Below, in pieces: positions 57,501-64,000 of a DNA stretch of 64,000 nt. The stretch covers positions 159,513,858 to 159,577,857 of the forward strand of contig NC_084794.1 of assembly GCF_963169125.1 (NCBI RefSeq). The letters run 5' to 3'. Source of the DNA: Humulus lupulus. Its lineage: Eukaryota; Streptophyta; Magnoliopsida; Rosales; Cannabaceae. The position numbers and the translations under genes are program-made. Under the pieces are notes generated by a model that was not told the DNA's origin, searched no databases, and saw only the letters and a program-made list of their open reading frames with translations. The first letter of the stretch is position 1. Every line of letters begins with the position of its first letter.

Positions 57501-58942
57501 TGACATCCTTTCTCCATCATTCTCTGAGCTTTGAGAGATGATACTAACGGGGTGCGTAGTCCTGAAGCTTGTCCCATGAAGCACAGTTTTTGGCCGTCAG
57601 GAGTCTCGAACATCACCTTCTTGCGTCTGCAGTCGATCGTTGCGCCATGCCATGCTAGCCAATCCATGCCTAGTATGACGTCGAAGTCTTTGATCACCAG
57701 CTCTATCAGGTCTCCTTCTAGTTCCTTGTCCTCAATCTTGATTGGTACGCCTCGTATAATTCGTGATGATAGAACTACTTTGCCCGAAGGCAACTCGGTT
57801 GCAAACCTAGTTCTAAATCTTTCACTAGGTTTGTCTAGTTTATCTATCATTCCTAACGAAATATACGAATGGGTGGCTCCCGAATCAAATAATACATGAC
57901 ATAATTTATTGAGGATGGAAACCTGACCTGTGACCACCTTGTTGCTAGCATCCGCCTCTCCTTGGGTTAAAGCAAAAACCCGAGCAGGAACCATCTTTTC
58001 GTCCTTCTTTCCTTCCGGCTTTTGCTGAGGACAGTCTCTTTTACGATGCCCTTCTTGACCACAGTTGAAACACTCCTTGGTGTTGGCACGGCATTCTCCA
58101 GGATGCTTCTTCTGACATTTGGCACATGGCGGGTATTCCACGTAGCCCGACCTATTTCCCCCATTACTTGGTCGTGCCCTTTTATTGTTGTCGGCTTGCT
58201 TGTTGTCAGGATGCCTTCTCTTCTGTCCGTTACCGTTGTTGTTGGACTGACTGTTGCTGGACTGATTGTTGTTCCGACTGGCCTGAGGTTGGCTCTGCTG
58301 CCTAGGTTCCGGCTTGCTGGCTTCTTCTTTGCTCACGTTGGCTTGCAACCTTTCTACTTCAATTGCCGTCTCAAGAACGTCGGCATATGAAGTGTTTCCC
58401 GGGTTTGCTAGCTTCACCCCCATCTCAATCTTTGGTCGGAGTCCTCTCACGAATTTGTTCACCCTCAGATAATCGGTCGGAACTAACTCTGCCGTGAACT
58501 TGGCTAAGCGATCAAACTGACGAGCATATTCCGCCACTGTTAAGTTCCCTTGCTTCAGATTGGTGAACTCCTCAACTCTCGTAGCAAGCACTGCTGAATT
58601 GTAGTACTTCTTGTGGAAGAGCTCCACAAATCGGGTCCACGTCATAGTGGCAGCATCGTGGGATTGCTGGACCAAATCCCACCATATCCTGGCATCTTTC
58701 TTGAGTAAAGATGAGACGCAGGATATGCGGTCAGCATTATTGAGGTTCATGTGGGCTAGGATCGGCTCCACATTCCTTAGCCATTCTTCTGCTTCAAAGG
58801 GGTCCGTAGTCCCTTCGAAGTTCGGAGCGTGCTGCTTGCGGAACCTCTCGTACATTGGCTCCATATGCTGTACAGGATAAGGAGCGTAGTTCGTCATAGG
58901 CCATCCCCCATACGGACCAACTTGTTGGGGTGCTGGGGCCAT
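54554..58942 (-). CDS. Gag-Pol polyprotein (1462 codons, one open frame) of the young element
   Basis: Domains in order: gag (about residues 30-200), CCHC knuckle [14 protein letters not shown] (291-304), aspartic protease DSGATHS (353-359), RT (about 560-720; [22 protein letters not shown], catalytic FIDD about 688-691), RNase H (about 830-950; [23 protein letters not shown]), integrase zinc finger (about 1050-1090), DDE core (Asp in MDF about 1116, Asp in VSDRGS about 1177, Glu in GQSERT about 1214), GPF motif near 1352, and a C-terminal chromodomain-like region (about 1405-1460; [19 protein letters not shown]). This order plus the chromodomain points to the Tekay/Del type of chromovirus. 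All catalytic residues are present. The ORF start used is the first Met after an in-frame TAG; the family N-terminus probably lies upstream (see next entry). It encodes a particle protein and replication enzymes. Confidence 0.95.
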   Translation of the reverse strand: MAPAPQQVGPYGGWPMTNYAPYPVQHMEPMYERFRKQHAPNFEGTTDPFEAEEWLRNVEPILAHMNLNNADRISCVSSLLKKDARIWWDLVQQSHDAATMTWTRFVELFHKKYYNSAVLATRVEEFTNLKQGNLTVAEYARQFDRLAKFTAELVPTDYLRVNKFVRGLRPKIEMGVKLANPGNTSYADVLETAIEVERLQANVSKEEASKPEPRQQSQPQASRNNNQSSNSQSNNNGNGQKRRHPDNKQADNNKRARPSNGGNRSGYVEYPPCAKCQKKHPGECRANTKECFNCGQEGHRKRDCPQQKPEGKKDEKMVPARVFALTQGEADASNKVVTGQVSILNKLCHVLFDSGATHSYISLGMIDKLDKPSERFRTRFATELPSGKVVLSSRIIRGVPIKIEDKELEGDLIELVIKDFDVILGMDWLAWHGATIDCRRKKVMFETPDGQKLCFMGQASGLRTPLVSSLKAQRMMEKGCQAFLANITNVEKETSLKVGDVRVIQEFPEVFPDDLPGLPPTREIDFTIELVPGTEPISKAPYRMAPTELKELKTQLQELLDLGFIRPSHSPWGAPVLFVKKKDGSMRMCIDYRELNKVTIKNKYPLPRIDDLFDQLRGATVFSKIDLRSGYHQLKVKGGDIPKTAFRTRYGHYEFLVMSFGLTNAPAAFMDLMNRVFKDYLDKFVVVFIDDILIYSKDEVEHEEHLRMILTRLKEHQLYAKFKKCEFWLSQVAFLGHIISKDGVAVDPSKVEAVKDWPRPKNASEVRSFLGLAGYYRKFVEGFSKIATPLTNLTRKQQKFNWNDKCEESFQLLKDKLCSTPVLSVPTPNDKFVVYCDASKLGLGCVLMQNDKVIAYASRQLKEYEQRYPTHDMELAAVVFALKIWRHYLYGERCEIYTDHKSLKYFFTQKELNMRQRRWLELVKDYDYEILYHPGKANVVADALSRKCYGNLAALSGIEKPLQQELISAGIEVVVGKLANLSIQSNLLEDIRNGQRHDDSLATHMDAVREGKTTDFSISSQGLLRYNDRVCVPDNQSIKKTILEEAHNTPYSVHPGSTKMTHDIKAVYWWPGMKKDIAEYVSKCLVCQQVKAEHQRPAGLLQPLSIPEWKWDDIAMDFVTGLPKTNKQHDSAWIVIDRLTKSAHFLPVKTSYTADQYADIYIQEIVRLHGIPKTIVSDRGSVFTSRFWRSLQQAMGTKLSLSTAFHPQTDGQSERTIQILEDMLRACVLDFGGSWNKYLPLIEFSYNNSYQSTIRMAPYELLYGRRCRSPLHWDEVGERQLLGPEAVRQAQEAVTLIRQRMLAAQSRQKSYADTKRRDVEFQVGDQVFLKISPMKGVKRFGKKGKLSPRFLGPFEILDKVGPVAYRLALPPALADSHNVFHISMLRKYVSDPSHVLKYDTIALQKDLSYEERPVSILDRGMKQLRSKSFPIVKVLWSNSSECEATWELEEDMQSRYPELFGK

Positions 58943-59050
58943 TGGCTGTGGCGGAGGCTGAGGCTGAGATTGAGCCTGTTGGCGTTGTTGCTGCAGAAGT
59001 TCCTCGACTTGTTGTCGCAGTCTGGCAATCTCTGCAGTGTTGTCAGCTGG

Positions 59051-59176
59051 CTATGCCGGCGCGTTGCGGCGAGCAGTAACACGCACTCTCCTTCGGCGAA
59101 CGGTAGGGACCGCATTGGTTGCTGGAACATCGTTGGAAGCGTTCCCGTTGGTGCGAGCAGATCTTCGGAGAGACAT
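59051..59176 (-). pseudogene. N-terminal gag exon-like segment ending in TAG, in frame with the main ORF
   Basis: ATG at 59176 opens 41 codons (MSLRRSARTNGNASN...; Arg-rich) ending at TAG 59051-59053; the same frame then stays open (a Gln-rich stretch) into the 58942 Met. The likely original gag start is 59176, with one nonsense codon separating it from the rest. Whether translation begins at 58942 or reads through the TAG cannot be seen here. Confidence 0.7.
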
Positions 59177-59702
59177 CGTAGCAGAGTTCTAACAGTTAGA
59201 AGAAACATGTTAGAACTTTTTCCTAATAGGCTCTAAGGCAAAAACTTATTCTAAAACAAACATATCTCGGACCTATTTATTATGACTTTTTATGAAAAAT
59301 TATATAGGTCTTTATTTATTATTAGAGTGGGTTTCTATACTTAGAAAAACAAGTCATCTTTATTTTCTAAGTGTGTTTCTAATAATCCTATATGACTTAA
59401 TTCTCAGGCTCGAAACTTATCTTTGTTCCAAAGTTAACCATATTGAGGGAGGGCTGGGATCAGTAAAATCGTTCCCACTACTAAGGCCCCCTAACTCTCA
59501 ACAAGGAAACCAGGTTCATTGATTCGTATCCACCCTCACCGAACTCAGTCATTATTCATTTTATTTAGTATTTATTATGATTGAAAAAAAAATTCAAACT
59601 CACACATGATATTCAAATAGCATGTTTATTCATTTGGAAAAAAAAAATTCACTTATTACAATCATAACATAAAAGTAAATAAAACAAATAAAAACTACTA
59701 AT

Positions 59703-60191
59703 CTAAAAATCGGGATCTTCTACATCCGATCCGTCATCTAACATATCATCATCTATAGCCTCATAGTCATCATTATCATGAGCATCAAAATGCCCTCTAG
59801 GAAGGTTTGTGAGAATCCTATTCTTTTGCTCCTTGGTGAATTGAAATTCAAATTTTGCGGTGAACCTAACTAAGAGGAAATAGTATCTCATTGCTAATGG
59901 TGATTCATCCTCATCATTCATTTCTTCCCATATTTCTTCTAAGGCTGCTATTACAGGATGGAAATCTTTAAACAACCTAATCACTAATACATATTGTTCC
60001 GTTGATCTTAGCATTATTTGTTTAGCCTCTTGAAGGCCACCTATTGCTTGGTGAAACAAAAGCAACCTTCGTGTAATCCTTTCTAAGGCTCCTATGGTGT
60101 TTCTTGGCTCCCTTATTCTTTTTAAGGCCTTAATGGCTCGGATATCTTGGTAGGTTAAAGCTCCATTCATTTTTAACTGAAACATAAACAC
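59703..60191 (-). CDS. Unrecognised 162-codon ORF in the leader between PBS and gag, sense orientation
   Basis: It begins MFMFQLKMNGALTYQDIRAI (a second Met at codon 8 is equally plausible). The body is predicted largely helical with repeated Leu/Ile/Arg patterns, and the C-terminus is very acidic (DDDMLDDGSDVEDPDF). Extra ORFs upstream of gag are known in some plant Ty3/gypsy lineages, but I do not recognise this protein. It lies about 140 bp after the PBS, well before gag, in an element that is otherwise nearly intact, so it may be a real accessory gene. A function is not assigned. Confidence 0.55.
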   Translation of the reverse strand: MFMFQLKMNGALTYQDIRAIKALKRIREPRNTIGALERITRRLLLFHQAIGGLQEAKQIMLRSTEQYVLVIRLFKDFHPVIAALEEIWEEMNDEDESPLAMRYYFLLVRFTAKFEFQFTKEQKNRILTNLPRGHFDAHDNDDYEAIDDDMLDDGSDVEDPDF

Positions 60192-60316
60192 TAAAGTTGT
60201 TAGCTATACACATAGACAAAGTAACTTGTAACTTGTAACTTAAACACTTACTTGGCGGTCCGATTCGGAGCTTTGAGCATGTGTATCGAGGAGAACTTCA
60301 TGCGAAGGAACCGTTT

Positions 60317-60328
60317 GCTCTGATACCA
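60317..60328 (-). other. Primer binding site of the young element
   Basis: TGGTATCAGAGC on the minus strand, two bases inside the 5' LTR; complementary to the 3' end of initiator-Met tRNA. Confidence 0.9.
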
Positions 60329-60330
60329 AC

Positions 60331-62243
60331 TGTAATGACCCACTAATCTAGACTAATTGGACCATTATCGAAACTATACATAAAACTTACATTTTTACGA
60401 AAATACCATAATTTATTGAGTAACTTGAAAATAAGAGTTATTTACAAATAAACAGAATACTAAGAAGGATTATGGGATCCCATTGTTTTTAAAACAAAAC
60501 ATGATTTAAAATAAAAGACATTACATAATAATGCGGAAAATACACATAAAAACCATAAAAACATAAAAGGAGACTATATCCTCGAATCGAATAACACTCG
60601 GCCCCTTGTCTCCATTCATCATCGATACACATTCTCCAAGCGTCACGAATCTTTCCGCCTATAAACTTATTTTCCTGCACATAAACAGAAAGGAGTGAAC
60701 CTAATGCCCAGTAAGGAAAATCTAACACAAAGTCACATACATAATTTCATAAGAAAACATAAAGACTTAACATAACACATATAACATACACTTATTATAA
60801 TGGCCATTATTACTTGGGGTCCCATAGGCTAAACAAGCATATGCCCATGGGATTAGTGGGGTCCTACTAGCTAAGTAGGTCATATGCCCATAACCCATTT
60901 GGGGTCTTGTTAGTCATATGGGTCATATGCCCAAGCCTACAAACATACACATATACATATCATAACACTTTTAATAACATAAAACATATAGATAACATAA
61001 GCACATAACATATTGATTCTAGCCTATTTTCCTTACCAAAGTTACCGAGATTATGGACTGAGTTGGGATTGTTGGAACACTCCTAAAACCATAAAAAAAG
61101 AGTAAGTCTAAAGAAAGGAGATGAAATGAAAGAGATGGAAAGACTAAACCATAGAAAACATACTTACCGACTTATATGCTTAAAAGCTTGGATTCCCTAA
61201 CCAAAATAAGAATAAGGTTAGGGGACTGAGTAGAAGGTTTTGAGAAAGGAAATAACATAAAAATACAGAAAAGAACTAGAGTTTTGGGTTTACCTCAAAG
61301 ATTGCAAGATCAATCTAACATCCACCGAAATACTATAGCACTCACTTACTTCCCAAAGTGTTTGATAAGCTTATGATGTTTAAGCTTATAGTTTTTCCCC
61401 AAACCAAGTGTTTACACTCTCACACTCACTTAACACTAGCAGCCTCTGAACTTAGAGCAAATGGTGAATAATGGCTGGGTACTAGGTCCTATTTATAGAG
61501 TTTGGGAATGAAAATATCTTGATTTTACTTGAATAAAAATAATGGCTTTTTAAGTGAAAATCATTTGAATAATCGTTCAGCAGAGGCTGAAGACTCGTTC
61601 AGAAGATGCTGGACTGTTGAAGGAGTTTGAATGGCTGAAGGGAAAAGAATTCAAATGTATTTGAATTCATGCTGGTGGAGGCGATATATCGCCCCCTATA
61701 GGCGATATATCGCCTGGACCTTTGTTCCCGAGGCGACCGTGCATCGATTCGTGTTTTCCGTATCTACGTGCTGCGACATATCGCCCCCTATAGCTGCGAT
61801 ATATCGGCATACACTGAATATTTAAACACGAATTTACACATTTTTAGCTGAGTTTGAATGGAGTAAACAGCCTTGACTAAGCCCTCAACGTGCTCAAAGC
61901 TGCTGACTGACCCTATACATTCAAACTTTTACCCTTATTTAATTTAATCCTCAAAAATACTTAATCCTTAATTACCATTCAAAACATGTGCTTAAAATCC
62001 TATTGGTTGATGTCTAAACCTTATAATATAATAATATAATCCTTAATATCAGACACATTAATCAAACCTTAGGTTATACTTAATATTCTTAAACTATAGG
62101 TTAAACTTAGAAAATCTATAAGTACTACTATGAGTGTCCAAATAACTCCCGGTCTGAACCAAAAATCCAAAGTAACAATGATAACACTAAACATACTATA
62201 ATACTACTAAACAATTAGCTAAGTAAAGTTCTTGGACTCTACA
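60331..62243 (-). repeat. 5' LTR of the young element (1913 bp)
   Basis: Nearly identical to 52604-54517. Palindromes at 61680-61693 and 61701-61714. Confidence 0.96.
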
Positions 62244-63016
62244 GAAAAACTCAGAGCTTCTAACCTCAAAAACATAGTTTGATTCTCACCTTGGCTTTGA
62301 TTAAATGTTCCTTCGATAATCCTTGAGCTAAGCTTTTAGATCCCCACCGAAACCCTTTGAAATCCTAGCCCAAATCCTCCAAGTTTCCTCTGTTTTCCTT
62401 GTGGTTTTTTCCTAGTTCCCTTGAGAGAGAAGAGGGAGAGAAAATGAAAGTCGGTCTAATCTTCCTTCCACTAGCTTCTATCTTAGCCAAGTCTATCCTT
62501 TATCCCGTTAAGTCAATCCCGAGCCTCGGGGTGCCGGAAATGTCCCCGAGGGCAAAATGGTAAAATTCCCCAACATTCCCACCTAGACTTCCTAACCTCG
62601 AATATATCTCCATATATTTATTTTCATAACCCGATAGTCTAAATAGCTACCCGATACTTATAATACCCCTAACTTATCCAAAGTCAACTATTAAACCCCA
62701 TTGTGATTTTCGCGCTACTTGCTCCCTAGGATCGCCTCGTGCCGACAGTTACAAATGTACACACATGTACACGCATGTATATATTTATCTATCTATCCAC
62801 ATAATAATGTGGTCTCAACAATTTATCACACACATTCACATTTATGCCCTAACGGGCCAAAATTACGATTATACCCTTACCAGCCAGACAGGGCCCACAT
62901 TTATCCAATACCCGTATTCATGCTTTCTTGCCATTAATTATCTTAACCTCCAATTATGCCCTCCCGACACACTAATCAAGGTCCTTAAGCCTTATTAATA
63001 ATTTTGGGTCGTTACA

Positions 63017-63357
63017 CGCCCCTACCAGACCCAGAATATGGAGGCACCGCCCTGCGGCCCTCCCTTCTTGCTGCACTATCCCTCCATATCTTATTCTCCG
63101 CTTCCTCAGCGGTAAGAGCCTTCTCAACGGCCTGGGCGTAAGTTGTTGCTCCAGGTACCGTTGTGATCCTGACATCCCGGGCTATTATGGCATTAAGCCC
63201 CCTGATAAAACGATCTTGTCTAGAAGCATCAGTGGGCACAAGGTCTGGTGCAAACTTCGCAAGCCTATCAAATTTCAGGGCATACTCAGTAACAGTCATA
63301 CTGCCCTGAACCAAACTCACAAACTAACTCATTAACCTTTGCTGCTCTGACAGCAAC
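63017..63357 (-). pseudogene. gag segment of the broken gypsy element, between two nested LTRs
   Basis: Minus frame reads SLVQGSMTVTEYALKFDRLA, LVPTDASRQDRFIRGLN and an AVEKALTAEEAENKIWRD block, the typical C-terminal half of retrotransposon gag. It is bounded on the left by the target duplication of the 50782-63016 LTR and on the right by that of the 63358-63956 LTR. It is the upstream continuation of 49621-50781. Confidence 0.85.
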
Positions 63358-63956
63358 TGATACGAACCACACCAACACTGTGATGAAACCCGACACCAAA
63401 TATGGCACAGCCACCAAGAACACACGAAATGGAATGAAGAACCGCGACCCAATGCTTAGCAAAGCACGAACCTTGGTATGAGGAAGACGCCACAAACGGG
63501 GATGGGAATCCGTTTGATAAGTCGGATTGAACGCCACAAGGGATACCCTTGATAAGTTCGGATAGTCTCTTCAAGAACTCAAGAAGAAAACTCACAAATT
63601 TTCATTCAACATAATCTGATTTTTCACATTGTTTTGGCAGTCCTTATAAGGACGAAAATTACATGAAAACAAGACCCTTGATCTTTCTAATGAAACCGAA
63701 AAAATAAGGACAGCCCCTTTGTCTTCCTAATGAAAACCGAAATTAAAGACAAGAGGACTATTGGACTCACACAAGTCAAATGTTTGACTTATCACAAAAT
63801 AAACAAAGACTAAAAGACGTGATTAAAAATAAAAAGACTCATTACAAGAAGCTAAATATTGATCAAGCTCCTAAACTGGTGTCCTCATCATTCCTCCCCT
63901 CTTGGCTTGGATCAACTGGAACTTGACTTGGATTTTGAGTCTTGGTGTCCTCATCA
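63358..63956 (-). mobile_element. Solo LTR, 599 bp, target duplication GCAAC, with an embedded extra PPT/LTR start
   Basis: TGATACGAACC...CCTCATCA flanked by GCAAC (63353-63357 and 63957-63961), interrupting gag. It belongs to the TGATGAGG family. About 55-75 bases from its right end it has an internal copy of LTR end plus polypurine tract (GTGTCCTCATCATTCCTCCC, 63879-63898). Confidence 0.9.
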
Positions 63957-64000
63957 GCAACATTATAATACTTCTGGCCAAAAAAATCTTTAAAACCTTC
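63957..64000 (-). pseudogene. gag of the broken element, continuing out of the window
   Basis: Minus frame reads GFKDFFGQKYYNVA, the gag block directly upstream of the segment at 63017-63357, confirming that the solo LTR inserted into one gag gene. Confidence 0.75.

Larger units (their letters stand above)
52604..62243 (-). mobile_element. Young full-length Ty3/gypsy (chromovirus-like) element, target duplication GAAAA
   Basis: LTRs 52604-54517 and 60331-62243, flanked by GAAAA (52599-52603 and 62244-62248). PBS TGGTATCAGAGC at 60317-60328, polypurine tract 54518-54530 (AGTAGGGGAGAAT on the minus strand), gag-pol 54554-58942, and an extra leader ORF 59703-60191. By eye the LTRs differ by four substitutions and one single-base indel in about 1913 bp, so the insertion is very recent. 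It is inserted in the solo LTR 50782-63016, whose uninterrupted sequence is visible at about 29290. Confidence 0.96.
50782..63016 (-). mobile_element. 2.6-kb solo LTR (target duplication CGCCC) split by a full-length element
   Basis: Begins TGTAACGCCCTGG and ends GGGTCGTTACA, flanked by CGCCC (50777-50781 and 63017-63021). Without the nested insert it is about 2590 bp and matches, reverse-complemented, the solo LTR at 28520-31045. It sits in the gag/knuckle region of the broken element 49621-64000. Confidence 0.92.

Noticed and set aside
57174..58880. Plus-strand ORFs of 90-122 codons
   Set aside because: Antisense shadows of the 1462-codon gag-pol ORF.

Overview
This is plant nuclear DNA, most likely from a dicot with a repeat-rich genome. 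The evidence is one single-copy-style gene with about 20 GT-AG introns that encodes a plant UDP-glucose pyrophosphorylase, set in nested LTR retrotransposons with plant-type initiator-Met-tRNA primer binding sites and AT-rich spacers. I cannot name the species from sequence alone. No tRNA, rRNA, CRISPR array or bacterial operon was seen.

Layout. 1-2427: 5' end of a minus-strand Ty3/gypsy element that runs off the left edge. 2428-6937: AT-rich intergenic DNA with two solo LTRs (3951-5705, target duplication ATGTC; 5748-6393, less certain). 6938-18667: the host gene UGP, 21 exons, 476 codons, intact, with a decayed antisense gypsy element in intron 8 and an 802-bp DNA-transposon-like insert with a 9-bp target duplication in intron 12. 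19410-26912: a minus-strand non-autonomous gypsy element (duplication GAACA) invaded by a solo LTR (CAAGG) and by a small deletion-derivative element (CCTTC). 27321-39619: a decayed plus-strand gypsy element with a chimeric 5' LTR that hosts a 2.5-kb solo LTR (AACAG). 39620-44564: a short LTR with PBS and a long diverged LTR. 44665-49436: a second copy of the non-autonomous element type, chimeric and lacking a target duplication. 49437-64000: a broken minus-strand gypsy element split by a 2.6-kb solo LTR (CGCCC), which is itself split by a very young full-length element (52604-62243, GAAAA); the same broken element is hit again by a solo LTR at 63358-63956 (GCAAC).

How the parts relate. Only UGP is a host function (UDP-glucose supply for sucrose, cellulose and glycoside synthesis). 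The retroelements fall into two groups. One has LTRs beginning TGATGAGGACACC, and its pol frame continues through the polypurine tract into the 3' LTR; it includes the non-autonomous copies that keep gag and protease but lack reverse transcriptase, RNase H and integrase core. The other has LTRs beginning TGTA(A/G)..G and ending ..TTACA or ..TCTACA, long (1.7-2.6 kb), and includes the young element with a 1462-codon gag-pol ORF and a C-terminal chromodomain-like region. Several structural signals in these LTRs (a covarying hairpin, paired 14-bp palindromes exactly 21 bp apart, family-specific dyad clusters, a 16-bp GC-rich tandem array) are not explained by the standard element parts and are reported as findings.
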